The translations under genes were made by a program, and so were the position numbers. Below, in pieces: positions 46,153-54,891 of a stretch of 64,000 nucleotides of DNA. This stretch comes from Nocardiopsis sp. YSL2 (GTDB lineage: Bacteria; Actinomycetota; Actinomycetes; Streptosporangiales; Streptosporangiaceae): NCBI RefSeq assembly GCF_030555055.1, contig NZ_JAMOAO010000001.1, positions 372,001 through 436,000 of the forward strand, written 5' to 3'. Every line of letters begins with the position of its first letter. Within the stretch, counting starts at the first letter, position 1. The notes under the pieces are model-generated. The model saw only the letters and a program-made list of their open reading frames with translations, made no database searches and had not been told where the DNA came from.

Positions 46153-47115
46153 TCAGTCGAAGAGCGTTCCGCCGAACTCCTCGGCCTCGGCCACCGCGTG
46201 CGAACGTGCTTCGGCGGGGCGCCGGGACCCGGCCGGCCGCGCCACCCGGTGCGGTGACCGGTGCGCCCGTGCCACCGGGGCCCCGGAGGTGGAGCGCTCA
46301 CTGGTCACGGTGTCCACGCGCAGGGCGCCGAACCCCTGGGCCGTGTACTTGCCCGCGCCGGCCAGCTCCAGGAGTTCGAGCAGCGCGGCGAAGGCGTCGG
46401 CGTGGTCGCGGTCCCCGCCGACCAGATCGAGGGTGAACCCGCCCTGCCAGCCCAGGACGGTCCGGTTCTCGGCGTGGCGGTGCTCCGCCAGCCGCAGCTC
46501 CTGCCCCTGCAGCGGTGACCGGCGCACCCGCGCCAGCCCTTCCTGGACGAGTTCGAGCCAGGGTTCGGCCAGGTCCGGCGACGCGAACCGCGCGACCGCC
46601 CCCACGGCGCCGCTGCCCCCGACGATCCCGCCGCCGGACCGGTGCACGGCACCGAACAGGCGGCGCGGGTGGGGCCAGATGTGCGGGATGCGCTCCCCGG
46701 AAGCGTCGCGGGTGGTCATCACCACGGGGGTGCAACTGCGCACCTCGGCCGAGCGCAGCGCGGAGGGGCCGCGCGGCGCGGTCAGCACCTGCGCGTAGGT
46801 GTGGTCGAAGGTCCTGGTGACCGACAGCGGCTCCAGCAGGTGGTCGCCGATCCGCTGGGGTTCACCCACCAGGTCCACGGGGTCCACCGGGGGCGGCACC
46901 CCGTCGTCCAGCCACGTCAGGGTCCAGTGGTACAGGTGGTCGCCCAGCGGGACGGGCCAGCCGTTCATGGACCAGCGCTTGGCCGCGGCGTGCTCCCGCG
47001 GCGGCTGCGGCCACCAGAGGTTGAGCAGTCCGTGGCAGTCCTCCGCCCGGATCGGCCTCGCCGCGTCGGCCAGGTCGCGCAGGATCACCGTCCACCGTCT
47101 CGGCACGGGCGACAC
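46153..47115 (-). CDS. cas6: Cas6 CRISPR RNA-processing endoribonuclease
   Basis: A 320-aa Cas6-family RAMP protein. The C-terminal signature GAGKYTAQGFGALRV (about 258-272, glycine-rich loop) and the preceding GWQGGFTLDLVGG are typical. It should cut pre-crRNA within repeats. Some 40 residues after the loop are basic, Ser/Arg-rich. GTG 47115 follows GGGGAGAGGG. It is separate from the effector operon, with its own copy of the shared motif upstream. Its presence implies a repeat array elsewhere in the genome, since none is in this window. Confidence 0.82.
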   Translation of the reverse strand: MSPVPRRWTVILRDLADAARPIRAEDCHGLLNLWWPQPPREHAAAKRWSMNGWPVPLGDHLYHWTLTWLDDGVPPPVDPVDLVGEPQRIGDHLLEPLSVTRTFDHTYAQVLTAPRGPSALRSAEVRSCTPVVMTTRDASGERIPHIWPHPRRLFGAVHRSGGGIVGGSGAVGAVARFASPDLAEPWLELVQEGLARVRRSPLQGQELRLAEHRHAENRTVLGWQGGFTLDLVGGDRDHADAFAALLELLELAGAGKYTAQGFGALRVDTVTSERSTSGAPVARAHRSPHRVARPAGSRRPAEARSHAVAEAEEFGGTLFD

Positions 47116-47169
47116 CCCTCTCCCCTGCTCGTGCGGACGGCCGTGCACCGCCCGCGGATCACCGAGGAC

Positions 47170-47182
47170 CACTCTCGGACAG
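47170..47182 (-). promoter_or_regulatory. Shared CRISPR-island motif, copy upstream of cas6
   Basis: CTGTCCGAGAGTG on the minus strand, 55 bp before the cas6 start. Confidence 0.55.
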
Positions 47183-47201
47183 TGGCGCGCCGCGGGCGGG
47201 A

Positions 47202-47732
47202 TCAACCCTGCGCCATCTCCAGCATCCGCAGGACCGTCCGCCAGTTGCGCGCGGTGACCGCACCGGCCGTGTACCTGCCCACGACGTCCGGCAGCTTGGC
47301 GAAGCGCAGGCCCTGCTCGTGGCATGTGTAGACCTCGGTGTCGGTGGCCGCCAGGCGCTCGCGCGGGTACGCCGACAGGTCCACCGCGCGCAGGGCCGCC
47401 GTGTCGAAGGGGGCGGTACCGAACAGGACCAGGAACCGTGCCGGGTCGGGCACCTCCAGGGGGTTGGCCGCCACCACGGCCCGCATCCGCTCGGCGGAGC
47501 GCACGACGGTCGGCACGTCCATCCCGAACCGCTCCCGGACGGCCGCGGTGATCGCCGAGGCGACGGCCTCGCCGTCGTCGGTCCCGGTGCTCAGGACGGC
47601 GTTGCCGCTCTGGACGTAGGTGGCCGTGTCCGTGTAGCCCAGCCCGGTGAGCAGGTCCCGCAGGTCGGCCATGGGCAGGCGCCGGTGGCCCCCCACGTTG
47701 ATCCCGCGCAGGAACGCGACGTACCTGGTCAT
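47202..47732 (-). CDS. DUF1697 family protein
   Basis: A 176-aa protein with the DUF1697 hallmark N terminus MTRYVAFLRGINVGGHRRLPMADLR (two parts: VAFLRGINVGG and MADLRDLL), YVQSGNAVLST, and the C-terminal RNWRTVLRMLEMA. Function unknown; the family is widespread in soil bacteria. ATG 47732 overlaps the upstream GNAT stop (TGATG), so the two form an operon. Confidence 0.9.
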   Translation of the reverse strand: MTRYVAFLRGINVGGHRRLPMADLRDLLTGLGYTDTATYVQSGNAVLSTGTDDGEAVASAITAAVRERFGMDVPTVVRSAERMRAVVAANPLEVPDPARFLVLFGTAPFDTAALRAVDLSAYPRERLAATDTEVYTCHEQGLRFAKLPDVVGRYTAGAVTARNWRTVLRMLEMAQG

Positions 47733-48220
47733 CAGAGCCTCCGGTACATCACGTGCAGGCCCACGAAACCCTGGACCGGGTGCCGGAACGCCTCGGGAAC
47801 GGTGGTGAGGATCTCGAAGCCCAGCGACCGCCACAGCGCGACGGCGCGGGTGTTGGTCTCCACCACCGCGTTGAACTGCATGGCGCGGAAGCCGTCGGCG
47901 CGCGCCCGCTCCACGGTGTGCTCGCACAGGGCGCGCCCGATCCCCCGCCCGCTGTGGTCGGGGTGGACCATGAACCCGGCGTTGGCCACGTGGGAGCCCC
48001 CGCCGGCCTGGTTGGGGTGGCTCTCGGCGGTGCCGACGACGGTGCCGTCCTCGTCGACGGCGACGAACGTGCGTCCCGGCGCCCGCTTCATCCACGTGTC
48101 CCGGGCCCGGTCCTCGTCGATGCCGGGGTCCCAGGTGAAGGTGTCGCCGGCGGCGACGATCCCGCTGAGAAAGGCCCAGATTCCGGGCCAGTCGTCGGAA
48201 CGCGCGTCTCTGATCTGCAT
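47732..48220 (-). CDS. GNAT family N-acetyltransferase
   Basis: A 162-aa GNAT enzyme with the acetyl-CoA loop HPDHSGRGIGRALCEH (motif A) and ALWRSLGFEIL (motif B). Substrate unknown; the overall pattern resembles phosphinothricin-type or ribosomal-protein acetyltransferases. ATG 48220 has AGGATGG upstream; ATG 48229 is an in-frame alternative. It is coupled to the DUF1697 gene. Confidence 0.85.
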   Translation of the reverse strand: MQIRDARSDDWPGIWAFLSGIVAAGDTFTWDPGIDEDRARDTWMKRAPGRTFVAVDEDGTVVGTAESHPNQAGGGSHVANAGFMVHPDHSGRGIGRALCEHTVERARADGFRAMQFNAVVETNTRAVALWRSLGFEILTTVPEAFRHPVQGFVGLHVMYRRL

Positions 48221-48348
48221 GGCCGCCATCCTGCCGTGCGCCGGGGGCACCGGCAAACGGTATTCGGGCGGTGTCCGTGGCGTGCGCCCCACCGCGTGCA
48301 CCACAATGGCCTCACCGCCCTGCACCGACCATGGAGACCGGAGACACC

Positions 48349-49368
48349 GTGCCCCGTCTGAGCCACACCTTCGAGATCACCCCGGTGGCCCGGGAGGTGG
48401 TCGGAGAGACGGTCGCCGCCGCGTACGAGGTCGCGCGCTCCTGCCGGTTCGACGGCCGGGGCTGGCTTCTGACACCGGACGAGGCGACCCGCGACCGGTT
48501 GGACGAGCACGCCGAGAGCCTCGGCCTGGTCGACCGCGCGGCCGTTCGGAAGGCGCGCCGGGATCGCCGGGAGGCCGCCGAGCGCCTGCGCGGCACCAGC
48601 GGCCTCGACCCGGAGGAGATTGAGGCCCTGCGGGTGCGTTCCGCCGTCCTGGCCCTGCAACTGCAGTCCGGCCGCCACCTCGCGCCCCGCACGCACTACC
48701 ACGTGGCCGAACTCACCGCCGAGGGGGTGCCCCTGGAGCCCGTGTACGCGGAGCAGGGCTGGAGCGGCACCGGAGTGACCGTCCTCGACTGGGACGAGCA
48801 CGACACGTCGCGGGTGGAGTACGCCATGCCCGACACCGTCGGTTCCGACGCGCCGCCCGTCACCTCGGGAACGGTGACCCACGACGCCGGAGCCGGTCTG
48901 CTCACCGCGACCGCCTCGATCCGGTTGCCGGGCCGCGGCGCCTGGCTGCGCTCGGCCGAGGGCTCCCTGACCGTCGACACCCGCGCCTGGTACGCGGCCC
49001 TGGCGGGCGAAACCGGAGCCGGTGCGGCCCCGCCCGCCCGGTTGGAGGCCGCCCACCGGCTGGTCGACATCACCGCGTGGCTGTCGCCCTCCCTCACCCC
49101 CGACGGACGGTGGTCGGTCGAGGCGGTCCTGGACGCCCGCGGCCGCGGCCCCTTCCGGCCGTTCATGGCGCTGGTCTTCTGGGCGGTGCGGACCTCGTTC
49201 CGCCGCGAGGAGAGAGCCGCGGCCAAGCACCCGGACCGGCGCAGGCCGAGCCGGCAGCTGGCCGACGCGGTCCGGGCGTGGGACCGCGTCGCGGCCAACG
49301 CCCCGCGCCTGCCGGACTACCTGCGCGAGGTGGCCGAGGCCCTGTCCACGGCACGCCCGAAGGCCTGA
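48349..49368 (+). CDS. Unknown actinobacterial protein
   Basis: A 339-aa soluble protein I do not recognise. It has a charged helical stretch (about 45-95), a central beta-rich part and a C-terminal block with MALVFWAVRTSFRREERAAAKHPDRRRPSR (parts: ALVFWAVRTSFRREE, KHPDRRRPS). GTG 48349 has GGAGA close upstream; ATG 48331 is an alternative with no ribosome site. It is divergent from the GNAT gene and convergent with the symporter. Confidence 0.6.
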   Translation: MPRLSHTFEITPVAREVVGETVAAAYEVARSCRFDGRGWLLTPDEATRDRLDEHAESLGLVDRAAVRKARRDRREAAERLRGTSGLDPEEIEALRVRSAVLALQLQSGRHLAPRTHYHVAELTAEGVPLEPVYAEQGWSGTGVTVLDWDEHDTSRVEYAMPDTVGSDAPPVTSGTVTHDAGAGLLTATASIRLPGRGAWLRSAEGSLTVDTRAWYAALAGETGAGAAPPARLEAAHRLVDITAWLSPSLTPDGRWSVEAVLDARGRGPFRPFMALVFWAVRTSFRREERAAAKHPDRRRPSRQLADAVRAWDRVAANAPRLPDYLREVAEALSTARPKA

Positions 49369-49416
49369 GTCGCCCCCGCGAACCCAGGTCGCCCGGACGG
49401 CCCTCAGAGCGGTGCT

Positions 49417-51141
49417 TCAGCCCTGGTCCGCTCCCCAACCGGTGAGGGAGCGCACCCGCAGCTCGGTGAAGCGGGCGGAGTCGCGCTCCGGCGAGAGCAG
49501 GCTCCCGACGATCGCGCACACGAACCCGATCGGCACCGCGACCAGCGCCGGATTCTCCATCGGGAACAGCTGGATGTCGATCCAGGCGGGCAGCACCGAC
49601 ATGCTCTCCCCGGTCACCGGGTGGATCCGGCCCGACACCACCGGGGAGAACAGCATCAGCACCAGCGTGGCCGACAGCCCGCCGTAGACCCCCCACTCCA
49701 CGCCGCGGGTGTTGAAGCGCCGCCAGAACATGGTGAGCACGATGACGGGCAGGTTGGCCGCCGCGGCGATGGCGAAGGCCAGACCGACGAGGAAGGCGAC
49801 GTTCTGGTTCTGGGCCTGGACCGCCAGCACGATGGCGACCGCCCCGACCAGACAGGCCGAGAAGCGCGCCACGCCCACCTCCTGCGACTCGCGCGGTCGC
49901 CCCCACATGAGGATGTGCCCGAACACGTCGTGCGCGATGGAGGAGGACGAGGCCAGGGTGAGGCTGGCGATGACGGCCAGGATGGTCGCCAGGGCCACCG
50001 CCGACACCAGCGCCAGCATGACCGCGCCGCCCACCGGCCCGGCGGCCAGCCGTCCCACCTGCTCGGCGAGCAGGGGCACGGCCGTGTTCCCCGAGGCGTC
50101 GGCGGCCAGGATGCGCTCGGACCCGACCAGGGCCGCCGCTCCGAAGCCCAGCGCCAGCGTCATGAGGTAGAAGGCGCCGATCATCACGATCGTGCGGTTG
50201 ACCGACGTGCGCGCCGCGCGGCCGTCCGGGACCGTGTAGAAGCGGATGAGGATGTGCGGCAGGGCGACCGTTCCCAGCACCAGTGCCAGGCCCAGGCTGA
50301 TGAGGTCGAGCTTGTTGAAGGCGGTCTGGACGGGGTCGCCGGGCACCTCCACGCCCAGGCGCAGGCCGGGCTCCAGGAACGCCGGGCCGTGCCCGCTGGC
50401 GTCGGCCGCCGCGCCGAGCAGCGCGCGCGGGTCGAAGGAGAACAGGGACAGCACCAGGGCGGTCAGCAGCCCGGTGACGGTCAGCAGCAGGATCGCCTTG
50501 ATGATCTGCAGCCACGTGGCCGCCTTCATCCCGCCGTACATGACGTAGACGATCATCAGGACGCCCACCAGGATGATCGCCCCGGTGCGGGCCTGGTCCG
50601 CGCCCAGGCCCAGGAACGAGCCGCCGTCGTGCAGCCCGAGCAGGACCGCGACCAGTGCGCCCGCGCCGACCATCTGCGCGACCAGGTAGAACACGCACAC
50701 CGTGACGGTGGAGACGGAGCACGCCAGGCGGACGCGCATCCGGCGCATCCGGAAGGCGGGCAGGTCGGCCATGGTGAACCGGCCGGTGTTGCGCATCAGC
50801 TGGGCCATCGGCAGGACGAGCAGCCAGGCGACCAGGAACCCGATGGAGTAGAGGAAGCCGTCGTATCCCTGCAGGGCGATCATGCCCGCGATGCCCAGGA
50901 ACGAGGCGGCCGAGAGGTAGTCGCCGGTCAGCGCCAGCCCGTTCTGTGTGCTGGAGAAGCCGCGACCGCCGGCGAAGTAGTCGACCGCGCCGCGTGTGGT
51001 GCGCCGCATGCGGATCGAGATGACCAGGGTCACCAGGACGAAGAGCGCGAACAGCGCCAGCGTCCAGGCGTGCGCGGGGCCGAACTGGCCCTCCAGTGCG
51101 CTGACGAGGGATTTCGGGGTCGAGGGGGCCGTGGGGATCAT
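49417..51141 (-). CDS. Sodium:solute symporter (cation/acetate-type, ActP-like)
   Basis: A 574-aa membrane protein with about 13 helices. SSS-family features: DYFAGGRGFSSTQNGLALTGDYLSAASFLG (parts: YFAGGRGF, ALTGDYLSAASFLG), VMYGGMKAATWLQIIKA, and LSLGTVALPHILIRFYT-like text (GTVALPHILIRFYTVPDG). These match ActP/MctC monocarboxylate symporters that take up acetate, propionate or pyruvate. ATG 51141 shares ATGA with the DUF485 gene, its usual partner. Confidence 0.88.
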   Translation of the reverse strand: MIPTAPSTPKSLVSALEGQFGPAHAWTLALFALFVLVTLVISIRMRRTTRGAVDYFAGGRGFSSTQNGLALTGDYLSAASFLGIAGMIALQGYDGFLYSIGFLVAWLLVLPMAQLMRNTGRFTMADLPAFRMRRMRVRLACSVSTVTVCVFYLVAQMVGAGALVAVLLGLHDGGSFLGLGADQARTGAIILVGVLMIVYVMYGGMKAATWLQIIKAILLLTVTGLLTALVLSLFSFDPRALLGAAADASGHGPAFLEPGLRLGVEVPGDPVQTAFNKLDLISLGLALVLGTVALPHILIRFYTVPDGRAARTSVNRTIVMIGAFYLMTLALGFGAAALVGSERILAADASGNTAVPLLAEQVGRLAAGPVGGAVMLALVSAVALATILAVIASLTLASSSSIAHDVFGHILMWGRPRESQEVGVARFSACLVGAVAIVLAVQAQNQNVAFLVGLAFAIAAAANLPVIVLTMFWRRFNTRGVEWGVYGGLSATLVLMLFSPVVSGRIHPVTGESMSVLPAWIDIQLFPMENPALVAVPIGFVCAIVGSLLSPERDSARFTELRVRSLTGWGADQG

Positions 51142-51584
51142 CGCCGGGACACCCGCCCGGTGATGGCGCCGTCGTTGCGGGCCCGGTCGCGGATCTCCGC
51201 GGCCAGAGGGTCGATGGCGCGCGCGGAGAAACGGCCGAACGCCCACGCCAGCACGAATGTCAGCAGGAACTGGCCGATTCCCAGGAGCAGGGCGACGTTG
51301 ACGGAATCGGCGACCTGGTAGCTCATCACATCACGCGCATAGGCGGAGAGCAGAAGGTAGGTGAGGTAACTCAAAAGGAACAATGACACCAGAACGGCGA
51401 CCTGGAGGGCGAACCTCCTTCGCAGTTTCACGAAGCGCGGATCGACCGAGAGGCGCTCCCAGGCGTAGGCCGCGTCGGCCCGTTCCCGACGCCGGACCGA
51501 GTCCGACCAGGTCACCTCACCGGGGGCGGCCTCCCCCGGGCCGCCGCCACGGCTTCTGTAGGTTCCCTCCATATACTCGACCAC
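51138..51584 (-). CDS. DUF485 membrane protein, symporter partner
   Basis: A 148-aa protein with a cytosolic N terminus and two helices (ALQVAVLVSLFLLSYLTYLLL and VALLLGIGQFLLTFVLAWAFG) around a short loop, preceded by DPRFVKLRRRF, the DUF485 signature. DUF485 proteins accompany ActP-type symporters. GTG 51584 follows GGGGGAG at a good distance; ATG 51572 is weaker. Confidence 0.85.
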   Translation of the reverse strand: MVEYMEGTYRSRGGGPGEAAPGEVTWSDSVRRRERADAAYAWERLSVDPRFVKLRRRFALQVAVLVSLFLLSYLTYLLLSAYARDVMSYQVADSVNVALLLGIGQFLLTFVLAWAFGRFSARAIDPLAAEIRDRARNDGAITGRVSRR

Positions 51585-52072
51585 AGCTCTCCCCCAGATT
51601 CGAGTCCCGGATTCCGTCCCCCACGGCCTCCGCCCGGCACCGGGGCGCGCCGAGCGGGCGCGGCTTCCCGGTTTTTACGAGGCGGCCGCACGGTCGGACC
51701 GCCGTCAGTGCAGATAGGCCACACCATAACCATCCGCCCCCACCCCTGTTCGGCGAATGTGGGAATTCGTGACGCGTGAAGACGATCCGCCGTTCCCAGG
51801 GAAACGGGCAAAGGGAACTCGGGGCGAAATTCCCGACACCGGAACACCGCTCGCGACCGGCGGACGCGGGGGCGCCGACACCCCCTTCGGAGCCCCAGGT
51901 CATCCCGGGCACACGGGCCGTGCGTGGGCCCAACGACCCTCCGTCTTCGCTAGGCTTCGGGGCGACCCCGAACCCATGACGGAATCCCGGAGCATACCCG
52001 GGATGCCGTGTTCGTACACGTGTATGATCAGGGGTCCGCCTGTTCACGCCATACCGAAGGGAAATCCCCGCC
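51585..52072. other. Divergent intergenic region, DUF485 gene / CxxC protein
   Basis: 488 bp without a gene. Near its right end is the palindrome TACACGTGTA (52015-52024) overlapping a -10 box TATGAT (52023-52028) for the 52073 gene. Nothing else stands out. Confidence 0.5.
52015..52028 (+). promoter_or_regulatory. Promoter with overlapping palindrome
   Basis: TACACGTGTA is a perfect 10-bp palindrome whose right end runs into TATGAT, a good -10 hexamer. The predicted transcript start is near 52035, giving a leader of about 38 nt with GAAGGGA as ribosome site. Confidence 0.45.
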
Positions 52073-52336
52073 GTGGTCACCGAGGTCTTCACGCGCAAGT
52101 ACTGCGACCCCCACGCCGTCCGCGAGGAGAAGGTCGAGGCGTCTGAGGTCATCCAGTTCGCCTGGGAGGGCGCCATCCGCGAGGTGGACGCCTGCGAGGA
52201 GTGCTTCAAGGAGCACCAGGTGAAGCTGGAGCCCCTCGTCGACTACTCGCGCCCGGTCAAGAAGCGCCGCGCCACCAAGAAGGCGGCGGCCGACAACGGC
52301 GGTGCCGCCTCCGGCGACGAGTCCGCCGCCCAGTAG
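52073..52336 (+). CDS. Small CxxC protein, possibly Lsr2-like
   Basis: An 87-aa protein. Residues 25-60 (VIQFAWEGAIREVDACEECF and the following LEPLVDYSR) resemble the Lsr2 oligomerisation domain pattern, in which a strand-turn-strand is followed by a helix. Cys11, Cys41, Cys44 and His48 could bind zinc. The C-terminal 25 residues are Lys/Ala-rich and may contact nucleic acid. No recognised DNA-binding AT-hook motif. GTG 52073 follows GAAGGGA. The Lsr2 link is tentative. Confidence 0.65.
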   Translation: MVTEVFTRKYCDPHAVREEKVEASEVIQFAWEGAIREVDACEECFKEHQVKLEPLVDYSRPVKKRRATKKAAADNGGAASGDESAAQ

Positions 52337-52343
52337 GGCCTGA

Positions 52344-52409
52344 GGGCGTGTTCCGCGGAACACGCCCGAACGGGTGTCGGCGACAACCCCCGGTGGCCGC
52401 CGACACCCG
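52344..52409. terminator. Two tandem hairpins between convergent genes
   Basis: First, a 24-bp perfect palindrome GGGCGTGTTCCG/CGGAACACGCCC (52344-52367). Second, a 12-bp stem (52371-52382 with 52398-52409) with a 15-nt loop. They stop transcription from both sides. Confidence 0.8.
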
Positions 52410-52422
52410 CCTGCCGTGGGCC

Positions 52423-53517
52423 TCAGCCCTGGCTCATCAGGCGCGCGACCTGCCCGCCCCGCCGCGCCTGCTCACCCAGACCCGTCTGGAGCGCCTCGGC
52501 GACCGGCAACCGGGCGTGCACGTAGGTGCCGCCCTGCGTCTGCACGGACGCGCCGAAGCGGCGCATGATCCTCAGCATCCCGGTGTTGGCCAGCGTGGTC
52601 TCGGCCCGGACCTCGGCCAGGCCCCAGTCCGCGGCGATCACCGTCAGCGCCCGGGTCAGCGCCGTCCCCACCCCGCTCCCCTGCCAGGCGTCCTCCACCA
52701 GGAAGGCGATCTCGCCCACGCCCGGGTCGAGCGTGTACATCAGGTGGCCCAGGGCGACCGGCTCCTCCCGGCCCTGCGGGCGCACCGCCAGCGTCAGCCC
52801 CCGTTCGGCGTCGCAGAACACCCGGAGCATGTGCGGGCTCAGCTCGCGCATCCCCGCCATGTAGCGGTTGCGCACGGTCTCGTCGGAGCAGCGGCGGTGC
52901 AGGTCGCGCAGGGCGGACGCGTCCACCTCGCGCACCTGGCGCAGGGACAGCCCCTGCCCCTGGGATGTGCGGACGACACGGTCGGTGGGCACCGGACCCG
53001 TGGAGGGCATGACCGAGCGCACCAGGGCATCGGCCCGGCTCGTCTCGGTCCACGTGAAGGGGCGCGAGGAACGGGCGACCAGGACCCCGCGCAGGGGGCC
53101 GACCGGCACCAGCATCGTGGTGCCCGGCGCCGTCTCGTCCGCGCTCTCGGCCCGCGTGAGGTTGGTCCAGCGGGCGTCGTCGGCCCGCAGCAGCTCCGCC
53201 AGCGCGTCCGGCAGGCGGTTGGGGTGCGCGCGCAGCCGCGCGGTGAGCAGCAGCGCCCGGGTGACGTCGTCTCCGACCTCGCGCCTCTGGGCGGGAACGG
53301 CGGTCACCGTGCCGGCGGGGCAGCGCTCGGACAGCACCCGGACGGCTTCGGTGTGACTGCCGGGGATGTCGACCACGAACTCGTCGACGACACCCGACAC
53401 GTCCGTGTGGATGGACAGGCCGACGATGTCGCCGCCACAGCCCGCCAGGGCGTCGACCACGCCCGCCAGACCGCCGGGGCGGTCCTCCACCGCGGTCCTG
53501 ATCCGCCATAGAGCCAC
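52423..53517 (-). CDS. ACT-domain GNAT acetyltransferase-like protein
   Basis: A 364-aa protein. Residues 1-75 form an ACT-type ligand-binding domain (RIRTAVEDRPGGLAGVVDAL, with VSGVVDEFVVDIPG). The C-terminal 175 residues are a GNAT domain, with the acetyl-CoA loop EDAWQGSGVGTALTRAL. The ACT domain suggests control by an amino acid; in mycobacteria and relatives similar architectures acetylate proteins. GTG 53517 follows AGGAGGT. Target unknown. Confidence 0.8.
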   Translation of the reverse strand: MALWRIRTAVEDRPGGLAGVVDALAGCGGDIVGLSIHTDVSGVVDEFVVDIPGSHTEAVRVLSERCPAGTVTAVPAQRREVGDDVTRALLLTARLRAHPNRLPDALAELLRADDARWTNLTRAESADETAPGTTMLVPVGPLRGVLVARSSRPFTWTETSRADALVRSVMPSTGPVPTDRVVRTSQGQGLSLRQVREVDASALRDLHRRCSDETVRNRYMAGMRELSPHMLRVFCDAERGLTLAVRPQGREEPVALGHLMYTLDPGVGEIAFLVEDAWQGSGVGTALTRALTVIAADWGLAEVRAETTLANTGMLRIMRRFGASVQTQGGTYVHARLPVAEALQTGLGEQARRGGQVARLMSQG

Positions 53518-53685
53518 TGCGACCTCCTGGGAGGAAGGTGCCCCCGCCGCCGCGGAACCACGCTGTACCGCGACGACGGGACGCGCACCGACGTGAGTCC
53601 AGGATCGGGCCGCCGCGTTTCGGCGACGTCAACCCCCCGTTGAGTTCGCGCGCGGGCTCGGTTACCGGCGGATCAACGCGTGCGG

Positions 53686-54891
53686 TCAGGGTCGGCCGGC
53701 GACCAGCTCCCCGTCCTTCCACACCGCCGCCACCTGCGGGACCCCGGGCCGGTAGGCCAGGTACAGGTGGTTGGGCGCCTCCAGCAGGGTCAGGTCGGCG
53801 CGGGCCCCCGGCGCCAGGTGGCCCACGTCGGTGCGGCGCAGCGCCCGCGCACCGCCGGCCGTGGCCGCCCAGACGGCCTCGTCGGGGGTCAGGCCCATGT
53901 CGCGCACGGCCACCGCGACACAGAAGGCGAGGCTGGAGGTGAAGCAGGACCCGGGATTGCAGTCGCTGGCCAGGGCGACCACGGCCCCGGCGTCCACCAG
54001 GGCCCGGGCGTCGGGATAGGGCTGGCGCGTGGAGAAGTCCACCCCCGGGAGCAGGGTGGCGACCGTGGGCTCGGTGCGCTTGGCGGCCTGGGCCAGAGCG
54101 TCGACGTCCTCGGGCGCGAGGTAGGTGCAGTGGTCGACCGAGGCGGCCTCCAACTCCACCGCGAGCCGCACACCGGGGCCGTGCCCCAGCTGGTTGCCGT
54201 GCACGCGCGGCAGCAGCCCGCGCGCCGTCCCGGCGGTCAGGACGCGCCGGGAGGCCTCCTCGTCGAAGGCGCCGCGTTCACAGAAGACGTCGATCCACCG
54301 GGCGTGGGGCGCGCAGGCCTCCAGCATCGGCCCGGTGACGAGGTCGACGTAGCCCTGCGGGTCGTCGGCGTACTCGGGGGCGACCACGTGTGCGCCAAGG
54401 AAGGTGACCTCGTCGGTGACCCGCTCGGCCACCGCGAGGCTGCGCTCCTCGTCGGCGACGGTGAGTCCGTACCCGGACTTGACCTCCAGGGTGGTGGTGC
54501 CCTGGGCGGCGGCCTCGCGCACCAGACGGCGGGCGCCGTCGAGCAGTTCGGCGTCGGAGGCCTCCCGCGTGGCGGCCACGGTCGTGCGGATACCGCCGGC
54601 GGAGTAGGGGCGTCCGCTCATCCGGGCGGCGAACTCACGGCTGCGGTCGCCGGCGAAGACGATGTGCGAGTGGCTGTCGACGAACCCGGGGAGGACGCAC
54701 CGCCCCGCGGCGTCGATCCGGGCGTCGGCGGCGGGCGCCCGGTCGGAGGGCCCGGTCCAGGCGATCCGGCCGCTCTCGACCACCAGCGCCGCGTTCTCGA
54801 TCTCGCCGACCGCGCCCCGGCCCAGCGCCGGGTCGTTGGTGACGAGGGTGCCGATGTCGTCGACGAGGATCGTCGAGGGCAGGTCGCTCAT
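53686..54891 (-). CDS. hutI: HutI imidazolonepropionase
   Basis: A 401-aa amidohydrolase that opens imidazolone propionate to formimino-glutamate. The metal-binding HxH is in [11 protein letters not shown] (His74, His76); [18 protein letters not shown] and [11 protein letters not shown] are family motifs. ATG 54891 overlaps the hutF stop (ATGA). It is the last gene of the hut operon. Confidence 0.95.
   Translation of the reverse strand: MSDLPSTILVDDIGTLVTNDPALGRGAVGEIENAALVVESGRIAWTGPSDRAPAADARIDAAGRCVLPGFVDSHSHIVFAGDRSREFAARMSGRPYSAGGIRTTVAATREASDAELLDGARRLVREAAAQGTTTLEVKSGYGLTVADEERSLAVAERVTDEVTFLGAHVVAPEYADDPQGYVDLVTGPMLEACAPHARWIDVFCERGAFDEEASRRVLTAGTARGLLPRVHGNQLGHGPGVRLAVELEAASVDHCTYLAPEDVDALAQAAKRTEPTVATLLPGVDFSTRQPYPDARALVDAGAVVALASDCNPGSCFTSSLAFCVAVAVRDMGLTPDEAVWAATAGGARALRRTDVGHLAPGARADLTLLEAPNHLYLAYRPGVPQVAAVWKDGELVAGRP

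Noticed and set aside
31730..47182. Search for a CRISPR repeat array in or beside the cas genes
   Set aside because: I found no set of 25-40-bp repeats separated by unique spacers on either strand. The four TGTCCGAGAG copies are single, far apart and placed as upstream elements.
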